Shown piece by piece: positions 9,344-18,204 of a DNA stretch of 64,000 nt. A program made the translations under genes and the position numbers. Within the stretch, counting starts at the first letter, position 1. Each line of letters starts with the position of its first letter. The notes below the pieces were generated by a model that worked only from the letters and a program-made list of their open reading frames with translations, did not search any database and had not been told where the DNA came from. This DNA is from SKVR01 sp046291875 (GTDB lineage: Bacteria > Bacteroidota > Bacteroidia > Bacteroidales > UBA7960), in assembly GCA_046291875.1 (NCBI GenBank), contig JBKBSF010000002.1, forward strand, positions 195,230 to 259,229, written 5' to 3'.

Positions 9344-9439
9344 TACTTTTACCCTTGTTTTGCAGGCAAGATAAATCATACCTGCAAAGCAAGTCTGCCT
9401 GCAAAGCAGAACACCTTACACCAACACTGCTATACCTGT

Positions 9440-11344
9440 ATGAACAAAAGACCTTCTTCTGTCAGGAGGAGCCTTTTTGCGCTTTTCCTTTTTGCAGCCC
9501 TGTTCTTTCCTTATGCTGCCACAACAACAGCTTCATCGCCCGGCGACTTGCCCAGGACCCTGATAAACCTGGAATTGCTGGTAACCGATATTTACGACAA
9601 CCCCATTGAAAACGCAGTGGTATTCGTGGAAAATGAATTCTCCACGCAAACTGTTACCAATCCCTTGGGCATTACCAGTTACAGCCTTCCGCCCGGAACC
9701 TATCAGATATTCTCTTATGCGGCTGACTATCTGGACAGCCAGGCAGAGATCACCTTAACACAGACGGATGCCAGCTACAACATACGTCACAATCCGGCAG
9801 TATACTGGTCTACCTCACCTGCCAATGCCCCCATTGGTGTGGGTGAAAAGAACGGGGTTCGTATGGCGGCAGCCGATGGAAAGCTCTATCTGTGGGCTGC
9901 TTACGGAGGACAGCCCGGCACCACCCAATACGGTGGTCTGACCGATTTTTACAAATACGACCCCTCAAATGATACCTGGACACAGCTTCCCAACGCTCCC
10001 TTCAGCAGTTCTTATGGCATAAGCACTGCCTATGGCAAAAACATGGCCGGGCAGGAGGCTATCTACATCATCAAAGGATACTGGAGTGGCCAACGCACCT
10101 GGTTTGCACGCTTCAACACCCTGACCCAACAATGGGAAAACAGCCTGAACCACAACATTCCCTGGCGCACCGATCTGGGCAACCAGTACAATGGAACCAA
10201 TTTTCAGAACTATCCGCGCAATGGGGCCGTAATGGTGTACGTACCTGACGGACACATGTATCTTCTTCCGGGCTCGGCTTACAGTTATGAAAAGTACGAC
10301 TGGTACCGGTATTCTATTGCCACTGACAAATGGGAGGCGCTGGAAGCTCTGCCCCACAAACAGGGACCCGGCAATGCGGCAGCATGGGTGGGTGCTGGGG
10401 GAGCCCAACTAGACCAGGATTACATTTATGTGCAATTTGGCATTACCCCCTCCGGCAATTATACGGGTGCCGAATTCTGGCGCTATGGGTTGAGCTCTCA
10501 GCAATGGGAGAAACTTCCCGACCACGGGTATGGAGCCGACGATGGCTCAATGCTTGTTTGGGACGGACAGGACCATCTTTACCATAGCCCGGGAGCATGG
10601 GCAGAACAATCATGGGATCAGGCCCACACACAAAAAAGACAGTTCATGCGCTACTCCATCAGCAAAAACCTTTGGGAAGAAATGGAAAAAACTCCATACA
10701 ACCGGTGGGGAGGATGGGATGATGCTGGCGGAATGGTAATTATAGACAATATTATATACGCCATGAAAGGAGGAGATGATGTTGCCTGGGCCGAAAACCA
10801 GCAGGTTTCGGGCGGTGGCGATATCCCCAGCAATCAGCTGTGGAAATACACCCTCAATCCAGACCATTTTCAACTCAAAGTACTTGAGCCACAAGGATTG
10901 GGCACCACCAGTATTCCGTCTGGAAACCAAATGATCCCTTCCGGAACATCCTTTGAGATTTCTGCGACACCTTTGACGGGCTGGCAGTTCGAAAAATGGA
11001 CCATCAACGAAACTTACCATTGCTATATGAACCCCACCACAATTGTAATGGATGAAAACAAAACCGTGATGGCATCCTTCCTACAGACAGGAACCCATAC
11101 ACAAGAGATTACCACCGATCTGCTGCCCGGAATTTCCTTTTACAATCAACAACTGCACCTGCACCTTCCTGCGCAGGGAGGATGGTTAAGCATCTATGAC
11201 ACTTACGGTCGGAACATTAAAAACACGGGATTTCTCTCACAGGGAGACCATAGCTACAGCTTTGATTTTCCGCCGGGCATATACATTACCCGTCTGATAT
11301 ATGGTTCGCAGGTATTTTCCTCCAAAATAAGGTGGATGCACTGA
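9440..11344 (+). CDS. Secreted kelch-repeat protein with type IX secretion sorting domain
   Basis: A 634-residue protein when started at the ATG at 9440, which puts a standard signal peptide (MNKRPSS...FFPYAATTTASS) at the N-terminus. The in-frame ATG at 9341 would add 33 unlikely residues and lies on the -7 element. Domains in order: a carboxypeptidase-regulatory-like Ig domain (about 40-115); a kelch-type beta-propeller (about 125-460) with blades recognisable by YKYDPSNDTWTQLP, RYSIATDKWEALEALP and RYGLSSQQWEKLP; a bacterial B-repeat-like domain (FEKWTINET...NKTVMASF, about 480-550); and a C-terminal T9SS type-A sorting domain (about 556-634; LSIYDTYGRNI, then PPGIYITRLIYG). It should be exported by the Por machinery and attached to the surface or released. 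Its ligand is unknown; adhesion or glycan binding is plausible. Confidence 0.88.
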   Translation: MNKRPSSVRRSLFALFLFAALFFPYAATTTASSPGDLPRTLINLELLVTDIYDNPIENAVVFVENEFSTQTVTNPLGITSYSLPPGTYQIFSYAADYLDSQAEITLTQTDASYNIRHNPAVYWSTSPANAPIGVGEKNGVRMAAADGKLYLWAAYGGQPGTTQYGGLTDFYKYDPSNDTWTQLPNAPFSSSYGISTAYGKNMAGQEAIYIIKGYWSGQRTWFARFNTLTQQWENSLNHNIPWRTDLGNQYNGTNFQNYPRNGAVMVYVPDGHMYLLPGSAYSYEKYDWYRYSIATDKWEALEALPHKQGPGNAAAWVGAGGAQLDQDYIYVQFGITPSGNYTGAEFWRYGLSSQQWEKLPDHGYGADDGSMLVWDGQDHLYHSPGAWAEQSWDQAHTQKRQFMRYSISKNLWEEMEKTPYNRWGGWDDAGGMVIIDNIIYAMKGGDDVAWAENQQVSGGGDIPSNQLWKYTLNPDHFQLKVLEPQGLGTTSIPSGNQMIPSGTSFEISATPLTGWQFEKWTINETYHCYMNPTTIVMDENKTVMASFLQTGTHTQEITTDLLPGISFYNQQLHLHLPAQGGWLSIYDTYGRNIKNTGFLSQGDHSYSFDFPPGIYITRLIYGSQVFSSKIRWMH

Positions 11345-11387
11345 ACAGCTTACCCCTCCAGGTGTGAAGTTTAAAATCGTAAGGAGA

Positions 11388-12161
11388 TCAAGAGGACTTA
11401 CCCAGATTCTGCACCTGCCTTATCACGGAAAAGAATTGCTTTACACATTGCACCTCTGAGCTCAGTGCGTGTTCCAGCGATCCTTCAAAAGCAACCCGGC
11501 CATTCTCAAGGTAAACGATTCGATCTGCAATCCGCATGATGGAAGAAACCTCGTGGGTAACGATCAGTACCGACATCCCCAACTGGTTTTTCAGGTTTAC
11601 AATCAATTCATCCAGTGATTCGAGAGAAACCGGATCCAGCCCTGCCCCAGGCTCATCGCAAAACAACAGGGGCGGATCCATCACGATTGCCCTGGCAAGA
11701 GCAGCTCTTTTGAGCATCCCGCCGCTGATCTGCGAAGGATACAGGTGATAGGCATGGGCAAGGTTTACAAGCCCCAGCTTCATATATACAATCTCCTCGA
11801 TAAGAGAATCGGGCAACGAGCTGTGCTGATGAAGAGGGAGAGCAACATTTTCGCCAACGGTCATGGAATTGAGCAGGGCACCATCCTGGTAAAAAACACC
11901 CATCTGAAGGTACAGACGGGTCTGCTCTTCTTCGGAGATTTGACCGAGCTCTTTTCCCAGAATACGTATACTACCTCTTTGCAAAGGATACAAAGACAAC
12001 AGGTGCCTGAGCACAGTAGATTTCCCGCAGCCACTGGTACCCAGCACCACTGTAACTTCACCTTTAAAGGCCGAAAAACTCACATCGTGGAGTACCTGGT
12101 TGTCATCAAACTTTACTCCCAGCCCCATAACTTCTATGACTTTTTCTTTTTCTCTTTCCAT
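11388..12161 (-). CDS. MlaF-like ABC transporter ATP-binding protein (MCE/Mla lipid transport)
   Basis: A 257-residue single ABC ATPase: Walker A GTSGCGKST (residues 41-49), signature ISGGMLKRAALARAI, Walker B LLFCDEPGAGLDPVS and switch His in IVTHEV. The degenerate signature SGGM and the phrase EPGAGLDP are typical of ATPases paired with MlaE permeases. It powers phospholipid or other lipid movement across the envelope. It is the last gene of a four-gene minus-strand operon and starts 7 bases after the permease stop, indicating translational coupling. The convergent kelch gene ends 43 bases away. Confidence 0.92.
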   Translation of the reverse strand: MEREKEKVIEVMGLGVKFDDNQVLHDVSFSAFKGEVTVVLGTSGCGKSTVLRHLLSLYPLQRGSIRILGKELGQISEEEQTRLYLQMGVFYQDGALLNSMTVGENVALPLHQHSSLPDSLIEEIVYMKLGLVNLAHAYHLYPSQISGGMLKRAALARAIVMDPPLLFCDEPGAGLDPVSLESLDELIVNLKNQLGMSVLIVTHEVSSIMRIADRIVYLENGRVAFEGSLEHALSSEVQCVKQFFSVIRQVQNLGKSS

Positions 12162-12168
12162 ACCTTTA

Positions 12169-13299
12169 TCAATAGAAAATCAAACCCAGCATACTGTCGG
12201 CCAGTATTACCAATGAGATGGCCACCACCACTGCGGTAGTGGTAACTTTCCCTACCCCCTCCGCACCGCGTTCTACCCGAAAGCCATAAAAGCTTCCTGT
12301 CAGCACGATCAATCCGGCATATACCTGACTTTTCACAAATCCCGTTAGAAGGTCTTTATTTTGCATTACCGACCCCATACGATTGATAAAAATCTCCGGG
12401 GTAATATCAAGGTAAATATTGGCCGCCACTGCACCTCCGGCAATACCTGCCACGCTTGCCAGGATTACCAGAAATGGCATGGTGATAAGGCTGGCATAAA
12501 GCTTTGGCACTACCACAAATCGTATCGGATTTAGCCCCATGGTTTTAAGGGCATCCAGCTCGGAGGTTACTTTCATAGTGGCAATTTCGGCAGCGATAGA
12601 AGAGCCACTTCTGCCAGCAACCAGAATGGCCGTTATAAGCGGACCCATCTGGCTCATCATGGCAATTACCGTAAGGTCAACGATATAGATATTGGCCCCG
12701 AAAGTCCGCAACTGGTAGGAAGACTGTAAAGCCAGCACCAAACCAATAACAAACGACATAAATGCCACTATCAAGGAAGCATTTACACCAATAAGAACGG
12801 CCTGGTTGGCTATCTCCCCTGCTCTTCGCACCCGGGGTCTGAAAACATCGCTGAAAGACCAGTAAAACACATCGGCTGCAAGTTCAACAAACCCAAAGAC
12901 ATACGAGGTGAAAAAGTGATGCACTGCCTCTCCTGATCTGGCCAGAAAGGTATCGCGGGCCGGCACCTGATACTTCTGTGCTTTTCCTGGGCTGAACAGG
13001 TCAATTTTCTGCAAAAGGCTCTCCGAGCCACCTTCCAGCCGCACGGAAATGCCAGGCCTCTGTAGTTTTGCTTTGAGGTGAAACAAAGCCATTACCCCGG
13101 CACTATCCACATCCTGCAGTTCATCCAGATTGATCACCCAGGCCTTGGCACCCAATTCCCTGAGCAGGTGGTACAGCTTGCCTGTAAATGGCACTGTTTG
13201 AGTAAGCATTAAACTACCTGACAAATAAACCGTGCTTTCATCAATACGGTATTGCAGCTCCTTACCCAACGTGTTGTATCTGGCATTTTGTTTTTCCAT
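12169..13299 (-). CDS. MlaE-family ABC permease with N-terminal STAS domain
   Basis: A 376-residue protein. Residues 1-110 form a STAS-type (anti-sigma-antagonist-like) domain (WVINLDELQDVDSAGVMALF). The MlaE permease domain follows (about 130-376) with five to six membrane helices and the conserved cytoplasmic EQ-loop-like segment EIATMKVTSELDALKTMG, which docks on the ATPase. In Proteobacteria the STAS partner is the separate protein MlaB; here it is fused to the permease, an arrangement known from other bacteria. The STAS residue equivalent to the regulatory serine is in VDSAGV. The gene follows the lipoprotein gene by 26 bases and is followed by the ATPase. Confidence 0.92.
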   Translation of the reverse strand: MEKQNARYNTLGKELQYRIDESTVYLSGSLMLTQTVPFTGKLYHLLRELGAKAWVINLDELQDVDSAGVMALFHLKAKLQRPGISVRLEGGSESLLQKIDLFSPGKAQKYQVPARDTFLARSGEAVHHFFTSYVFGFVELAADVFYWSFSDVFRPRVRRAGEIANQAVLIGVNASLIVAFMSFVIGLVLALQSSYQLRTFGANIYIVDLTVIAMMSQMGPLITAILVAGRSGSSIAAEIATMKVTSELDALKTMGLNPIRFVVVPKLYASLITMPFLVILASVAGIAGGAVAANIYLDITPEIFINRMGSVMQNKDLLTGFVKSQVYAGLIVLTGSFYGFRVERGAEGVGKVTTTAVVVAISLVILADSMLGLIFY

Positions 13300-13325
13300 A
13301 CCTTTCAGGGGATTTTCACACAGGC

Positions 13326-13940
13326 TTATTGTGCACTGTGCAATCCAAAATGTACTTTTCGTGCGAAATAGTTGAGTTCCTCAAAGAATAAGCGATTGAT
13401 CGCCTCGGCAAAGAGGTTGAGATTTCGTTTTTCAAGCAAACGGTTTTTGGCAGCTGTATGCGAGAACATAACCGATCCATCATGGTTGCTGATCAATTGA
13501 AACTCAACACTCAAAAAAGCAAGAAAATCGTTCCTTTCTCGCACCACTTCCAACTGATAGACAGAAGTTTTCAATTTAAAATCCGGTTGCATGGTCCAGA
13601 ACCGTGTGTCGGTTTTCTGAAATATTTCTGTTCGGGCAAAGTATTCGGCAACGAACCGTGTTAGGCTCTGCCCGGGGCGCACGGCCCACTGGTGGTTGGA
13701 GAAATAACGCAACTCATGCGATCTTTCGCGTATCGCGATCTGATGAGAGGCAAAAGCCGGATGTACATCAACGGGAAGGATTTCCAGCACATAGGGCAGC
13801 ATTTCAAGGGTATCGGCCTGTATGCGCTCAGAAGGAAACTCCAGCAGGTAAAACCGGGGTTCAACAGGCTTACTGCTCCGGCATGCTGCCAGAATCATCA
13901 AAAGCAAAACAATGGGCAACCCAATACTTTTTCTATTCAT
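13326..13940 (-). CDS. ABC-type transport auxiliary lipoprotein (PqiC/YmbA-like)
   Basis: A 204-residue lipoprotein with lipobox LAAC (Cys20) after a hydrophobic signal. The mature start, PRFYLLEFPSE, recalls the YxL start of PqiC/YmbA-type proteins (ABC-type transport auxiliary component family), and SHQIAIRERSHELRYFSNHQWAVRPGQSL matches the middle of that family (R-Y-x-W-A-x-P). Known members sit at the outer membrane beside MCE proteins. It lies between the MCE and permease genes, where other bacteria encode the soluble MlaC shuttle. This suggests an MCE-tunnel system of the Pqi/Let type rather than an MlaC shuttle. Confidence 0.83.
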   Translation of the reverse strand: MNRKSIGLPIVLLLMILAACRSSKPVEPRFYLLEFPSERIQADTLEMLPYVLEILPVDVHPAFASHQIAIRERSHELRYFSNHQWAVRPGQSLTRFVAEYFARTEIFQKTDTRFWTMQPDFKLKTSVYQLEVVRERNDFLAFLSVEFQLISNHDGSVMFSHTAAKNRLLEKRNLNLFAEAINRLFFEELNYFARKVHFGLHSAQ

Positions 13941-13998
13941 CCTGCAAATATTTTAGCATTCTTTCTTACTGATAATTATGCACTGGCCAACGAACCTA

Positions 13999-15000
13999 TT
14001 ATTGCAGTCGTCGGTCAGGTATATCCCTGGCCCTTGGCCCCCTGATAAGCAGTGAAGGATTATGACTGATACGACGGGAGGTTTCGTGAAGGTTTTCGAG
14101 GGTATGCTTGAGCAGGAGCAGGTTTTCGGAGAGATCCTGACTTCCGCGATCCAGATCTGCGTCGATTTTCACCATCAGGCTCTGGGTCTGTGCGGCTGTT
14201 AAAGCCAAGTTTTCTATCAACCCTGTGAGGTCAGTTTCTTGCAAAGTGCGCGATACATCACGAAGGTTTCCCAGCACTTCTGCCAAAGTATCGCCCTGCA
14301 TAATATGATTAAAGCGCAACATGGCATACTGAAACTGGGTGGCGGTGGTGTCGATCCTCTGTACAATCTGGGCCGAAGCATGAATGGTTTCTCTGAGTTG
14401 ATCCCTGTTATCCTGCATCACCTCCGAAATAAGGCTGAAGGATTGTGTTGCCGTTTCAGACAACTGACTGATATGATCTGCCGCATGGGCAATTTTCTCA
14501 AGGTTTTCAGGCCTTGTAAAGTCCAGAAGATTGTTCAGAACTTCCTCTACTTTGTACGCAATTACCTCGGCACGGCCACTGATATCCTCTACCAGTGATG
14601 TGCCCTGCTGAATAAACCTTTCCTGAGGCAAAAAGTCGGCTTCATTACTACCTCCTCTTATCTCGATGGTTTTCAACCCTGTAATACCCATGGCAACGAT
14701 GTCGGCAGTGGCATCAACTTTCACGGGGGTTCCTTGCTTAAGTGACAGGCGAACAATGATGCGGTTTACATCATTGGGATCAATAAAAATATCTGAAATG
14801 GTACCCACATTTATTCCCAGGTACTTTACGGGGCTTCCAACCTCAAGTCCACTCACCGACACATCGCGGTAGGCCACAAAATAGGTGTCGGTTTTCTCGA
14901 AAAGCCGGCGGGCTGTAAAAAACCCAACCAACAACAACAGTATTACCGAACTCACCATGATAAAAATCCCCAGCCTGATCTTTTGTGCTCGTCTCTTCAT
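13999..15000 (-). CDS. MlaD-family MCE domain protein
   Basis: A 333-residue protein with one N-terminal membrane anchor (about 12-30, IFIMVSSVILLLLVGFF). A single MCE domain follows (about 38-118; SGLEVGSPVKYLGINVGTI, then ITGLKTIEI), then a long helical tail (about 150-320) with heptad-like spacing. Such tails can form a tube or needle that bridges the periplasm. It is the lipid-binding component of the transporter encoded by the next three genes and the first gene of the operon. A tandemly duplicated leader lies immediately upstream; in it each copy carries an ATG of its own followed by a very early stop. Confidence 0.92.
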   Translation of the reverse strand: MKRRAQKIRLGIFIMVSSVILLLLVGFFTARRLFEKTDTYFVAYRDVSVSGLEVGSPVKYLGINVGTISDIFIDPNDVNRIIVRLSLKQGTPVKVDATADIVAMGITGLKTIEIRGGSNEADFLPQERFIQQGTSLVEDISGRAEVIAYKVEEVLNNLLDFTRPENLEKIAHAADHISQLSETATQSFSLISEVMQDNRDQLRETIHASAQIVQRIDTTATQFQYAMLRFNHIMQGDTLAEVLGNLRDVSRTLQETDLTGLIENLALTAAQTQSLMVKIDADLDRGSQDLSENLLLLKHTLENLHETSRRISHNPSLLIRGPRARDIPDRRLQ

Positions 15001-15180
15001 CTGTAAATAATTTGTTTTTTAATGGTCAGATGGAACATCCTGACTAGTCATCCTCGTGTGCGTCAAGGGGCTTATCATGAATGTTTCATCTGTTAATAAT
15101 TTGTTTTTTAATGGTCAGATGGAACATCCTGACTAGTCATCCTCGTGTGTGTGTTAAGGGGTTTATAATGGATGTTTCAT
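15001..15180. repeat. Tandem duplication (89 + 91 bp) covering the leader of the MCE gene
   Basis: Copy 1 is 15001-15089 and copy 2 is 15090-15180, nearly identical apart from a few substitutions and a 2-base insertion. Each copy contains the perfect 10-bp palindrome TGACTAGTCA (15041-15050 and 15130-15139, centres 89 bases apart). Read on the minus strand, each copy begins with ATGAAACATYCA and stops after four or five codons, so each carries a tiny decoy frame upstream of the real start, whose first codons are ATGAAG. Confidence 0.9.
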
Positions 15181-15678
15181 TTCAAAACTTTTTATGAATA
15201 ATTAGCTCCGGTAATCTTGAAGTTCAAACCCGGATGATTTGCCCCCACACTGCCAGCCAATCCAGAAAGATTGTTAAGACAGAAACCTCTGCAAATCCGC
15301 GAAAAAACACTGTAAATATATAAAAAAACATGATATCATTTACTTTATTAACAATTTCAAATTATCTATAGATTGCCAAAATTTACCCGAAAAAACTGTT
15401 TATCACACACTTATGGTCTTAAACAAATATTTTAAAATATTTTATCAACATTAAAGAAATCGGCGAAACGCAAAATAAACACTTCAAACTAAACTTTTTT
15501 ACGGTTAATTTGCCGCAAATCATTTTTTTTATTTACATTTGCTTTGAAATTGAAGAGAAGGTTTTCGAACTATGAAAACTTTCAGTTAAGGGGAAATCAA
15601 TTCATATTTCAAATCGCATTTCCGGATTAGTTTTCTCACACAAAGAGGATACGACTTGCCGGATAAACAAAATGGAAC
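15181..15678. other. AT-rich intergenic region with promoter and leader stem-loop
   Basis: No gene seen. It holds the promoter at 15509-15541 and, in the resulting leader, a stem-loop GAAGGTTTTC (15557-15566) / GAAAACTTTC (15574-15583) with a 7-base loop and one G-T wobble. The part from 15181 to about 15480 shows no matching promoter for the minus-strand MCE operon. Confidence 0.5.
15509..15541 (+). promoter_or_regulatory. Bacteroidota sigma-A promoter for the SiaC-like gene
   Basis: TTTG at 15509-15512, 21 bases, then TACATTTG at 15534-15541: a full match in both boxes and spacing to TTTG-N19-21-TAnnTTTG. Transcription should start near 15547, leaving a leader of about 130 bases before the ATG at 15679. 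Confidence 0.7.
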
Positions 15679-16155
15679 ATGGAACATCAGGACAACACTG
15701 CACCCACTAATAAAACAAAAACCATGAATTTTTTAGCAAAAAACGAACTGGAAATGGAGTTATCTGAAATTCACAGCAAAGAATTGGTACACATTGAAGG
15801 CACCACCGAAACTCCCGAGATTTTAATGGACAAAGTAGAAGGCAAGTTCAAATTTGCCGGACGCTCTCTGCCCGAAAATCCCAAAACCTTTTATGCACCT
15901 GTCAAGTCTTGGTTGGCTGTATACATTGAGAACCCATGTGAGTACACCCACGTAACCTTCATGTACGACTATTTCAACACGGCATCAAGCAAGGTGATAA
16001 TGGAAATCATTGACATGCTTAAAGAGGTTGAAAAGCGCAATGGCAAGCTCATAATTGACTGGTATTACCACGAAGACGATGATGATATGCTTGAGGCGGG
16101 TGAAGACTTTGCTGCTGTAACAGAAACCGAGTTCAATTATCACTCCTATTACTAG
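15679..16155 (+). CDS. SiaC-family (DUF1987) regulatory phosphoprotein
   Basis: A 158-residue cytoplasmic protein. Residues from about 40 onward match the DUF1987/SiaC fold: TPEILMDKVEGKFKFAGRSLPENP, then YDYFNTASSK with a threonine at 101 in the position of the phosphorylated threonine of Pseudomonas SiaC (Thr68 from memory). A strongly acidic DDDDMLEAGEDF follows near the end. In Pseudomonas, SiaA (a SpoIIE/PP2C phosphatase) and SiaB (a kinase) switch SiaC, which controls a partner enzyme. A SiaA-like phosphatase lies 2.4 kb downstream, but no SiaB kinase is visible here. Start choice: the ATG at 15679 gives a 33-residue extension relative to SiaC; ATGs at 15724 or 15754 are also possible. 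The 3' end overlaps the convergent MORN gene by 23 bases. Confidence 0.85.
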   Translation: MEHQDNTAPTNKTKTMNFLAKNELEMELSEIHSKELVHIEGTTETPEILMDKVEGKFKFAGRSLPENPKTFYAPVKSWLAVYIENPCEYTHVTFMYDYFNTASSKVIMEIIDMLKEVEKRNGKLIIDWYYHEDDDDMLEAGEDFAAVTETEFNYHSYY

Positions 16156-17344
16156 CATCGAGCAATACTCCGTTTTGCATATAGTGCTTTGACCATTGGC
16201 CCTGTGTTTGCATCCAAACAGGGCCCCGCTGCAGGTCATGGTGATATTGTATGATGTATAGCGACTCCATCGGATCTTCCGGAAAAAGCATCCATGGTCC
16301 GTATTTTTTACCTTGTATATATCTACCCCGTTCGCGCAGCTGGCCATTTTCAAAAAAATAGTCCCAATGGCCCTGTGGTTTTCCTTCAAAATAGGCTCCG
16401 CGTTGTTTCATATGGCCATTGTTATGGTAAATCCGCCAATATCCATGTAGCAAACCCTGGTGAAAATCTCCTGTAGTATACAACGACCCATTTGGGTAAA
16501 ATGCTCTCCAAGGCCCAGTGCGCTCACCTCCCAGGTATTGCCCGGTGGTAGCGATCCTGCCATTTTCGAAGTATTCAGTGGCTTTTCCCTCCTGCAACCC
16601 GTTTTGGTAGGTTGTTTCCAGCAGAAGATGGCCCGAGGGATGAAAAGCCCGGAAAGACCCATTCAGAAGTCCCTGTTCATATAACGCAATTCTTTGCAGG
16701 TTGCCATTGCGGTAGAACGTAAACAAAGTATCACTGAATTGACCCATATTCTTAATACCCCTGTAATTTAGCACACCTTCTTCATAGTAGTGCCGGAAGG
16801 GCCCATGTTCCACTCCAAAGGCAAAAGTTTCGTCTTTGTAGATATTTCCGTTGGGAAAATATTGTATACTTCGTCCGTGAATGAACCCCTGAACGAATTC
16901 AATGCTACTTTCAGGCAATCCTCCAGGATAATAAGTCAGAAACTCGCCATGTAACTGCCCCTGCTGATAATATCCGATCTGGTGGAGAGATCCATCAGGG
17001 AAAAAAGCCTTGAAAGGGCCTTGTCGCAAGCCCTTCTCAAAAGTAATCTGCTGATGCAAAGCCCCGTGCTCATAGTAGGTTTCCCACATACCAGAAGGCA
17101 AATTATTGACAAACTGGCCCCTCTGGCGTAAATATCCATGAGGGTACCAGAATTTGTATTGCCCATTGCGCACAGTATCCTGCCCAATAATGGAAGCTTC
17201 GAAAAACTCTCTGGGTGTGGATTGATCGGGATAGTAGAACAAGAATTCACGGATGGGCTGCGCATACGAAAAACTGCAGGCCATCCACAGCAGGAGAACA
17301 GTCAAATTACTTTTATTAATGGCACCCTGGATATACAGACGCAT
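16133..17344 (-). CDS. Secreted MORN-repeat (MORN_2/YwqK-like) protein
   Basis: A 403-residue protein: a signal peptide (to about residue 28, SFSYAQ), then some 13-14 repeats of about 23 residues of the form G-x-W-x-x-Y-[YF]-x-x-G-x-L-x-x-x-G-x-Y-x-x-G-x-x-x-G (for example SGMWETYYEHGALHQQITF). MORN_2 arrays make elongated beta-hairpin ribbons used as scaffolds. Database labels such as toxin-antitoxin YwqK antitoxin are based on repeat similarity and are not supported by context. It starts 4 bases after the stop of the chaperone-like gene, so the two are surely co-transcribed. A role as scaffold or receptor for the exported fibre system is plausible, but this is inference. Confidence 0.85.
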   Translation of the reverse strand: MRLYIQGAINKSNLTVLLLWMACSFSYAQPIREFLFYYPDQSTPREFFEASIIGQDTVRNGQYKFWYPHGYLRQRGQFVNNLPSGMWETYYEHGALHQQITFEKGLRQGPFKAFFPDGSLHQIGYYQQGQLHGEFLTYYPGGLPESSIEFVQGFIHGRSIQYFPNGNIYKDETFAFGVEHGPFRHYYEEGVLNYRGIKNMGQFSDTLFTFYRNGNLQRIALYEQGLLNGSFRAFHPSGHLLLETTYQNGLQEGKATEYFENGRIATTGQYLGGERTGPWRAFYPNGSLYTTGDFHQGLLHGYWRIYHNNGHMKQRGAYFEGKPQGHWDYFFENGQLRERGRYIQGKKYGPWMLFPEDPMESLYIIQYHHDLQRGPVWMQTQGQWSKHYMQNGVLLDASNRSDN

Positions 17345-17348
17345 TACT

Positions 17349-18152
17349 TCAATCGATTCGTATCATAATCTGGGTCCCTTTCAGGGAGGCACTGCCGGGA
17401 TAATCCAGGATGGCAGCCAATGCATAACGGCCGGGAGGAAGAGTATTGGGCAGTGTAAGTTCTACCATACGGGCCGATTGAGGATAGCTGGTCACATCCA
17501 CAGGACGGAAAGTATGTTCTTCGCCGGTTTGAATGTTGGAAGCAATCAGAAATACTTTGCATGCAGTGATCCGTTCACCAAGATTGTCCAGATTAACCGA
17601 AAAGGTGCGTTGCCCTGATGCCGTTACCCCGGTTTCCTGAAGGTTATTGATCTCAACATTTCCCGGGTCACCCGTTTGGGGGTTGTATAACAGGAAAATA
17701 TCTATCCGCCCCGAAATGACTACTCCGGTTTGAAGCTGACGATCGGCAGAGAAGGCCGTTTGCTCAGTGGCCGTTGCAAAACTTAAAATACCCCATTTGG
17801 CAGAAAAATCATCGGCAGGCGACTGCAGGTTGATCTGAACGGTTTGACTCTCGTTGGGCTGCAGTACTAAAAAAGTTGGATTAAGGTTTACCCACGAGGC
17901 AATAGAGTTTCTTGTGGATCCCGCAGGGAGCAACTCCATCCCTCCTTGCCGGGGAACAAGGTAATCTTGCAGTCGAAGGGTGATGGTTTCTGTACGATTG
18001 CTGTGATTTTTAACAGTTACTGTGCGACTTTGCGATTCACCGGGAGTGACACTAAAATTGACCCGTACAGGTGCCACTTCAATATCCTGTGAATAAACAG
18101 TAATAGAACTGATTGTACAGAACACAGCAAAAAATAAAAACAATCTTCTCAT
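17349..18152 (-). CDS. Periplasmic PapD/DUF916-like chaperone-type protein
   Basis: A 267-residue exported protein (signal peptide ending VYSQ, residue 22). The first mature domain begins DIEVAPVRVNFSVTPGESQSRTVTVKNHSNRTETI, the usual opening of PapD-type pilus chaperones and DUF916/WxL-associated proteins: an Ig-like domain with an edge strand bearing alternating hydrophobics. A second Ig-like domain spans about 165-260 and ends RYALAAILDYPGSASLKGTQIMI. It lacks the Arg-Lys pair of classical PapD chaperones at the exact spacing I would expect, so it is not a standard FGS/FGL chaperone. It is transcribed divergently from the phosphatase, subunit and usher-like genes and leads the MORN gene. 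I infer a folding or assembly factor for the two small secreted beta proteins. Confidence 0.7.
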   Translation of the reverse strand: MRRLFLFFAVFCTISSITVYSQDIEVAPVRVNFSVTPGESQSRTVTVKNHSNRTETITLRLQDYLVPRQGGMELLPAGSTRNSIASWVNLNPTFLVLQPNESQTVQINLQSPADDFSAKWGILSFATATEQTAFSADRQLQTGVVISGRIDIFLLYNPQTGDPGNVEINNLQETGVTASGQRTFSVNLDNLGERITACKVFLIASNIQTGEEHTFRPVDVTSYPQSARMVELTLPNTLPPGRYALAAILDYPGSASLKGTQIMIRID

Positions 18153-18204
18153 AAATTACAGATTACTTTGATGGTGTTGCAACGAGATTTCCCTTTTTAA
18201 TGGA

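Noticed and set aside
16133..17344. Reading the MORN protein as a YwqK antitoxin
   Set aside because: It has a signal peptide, is far longer than YwqK, has no toxin gene beside it, and is in an operon with a chaperone.
17349..18152. Standard WxL-system component
   Set aside because: The DUF916 resemblance is real, but there is no WxL domain protein nearby and the organism is Gram-negative type with an outer membrane.
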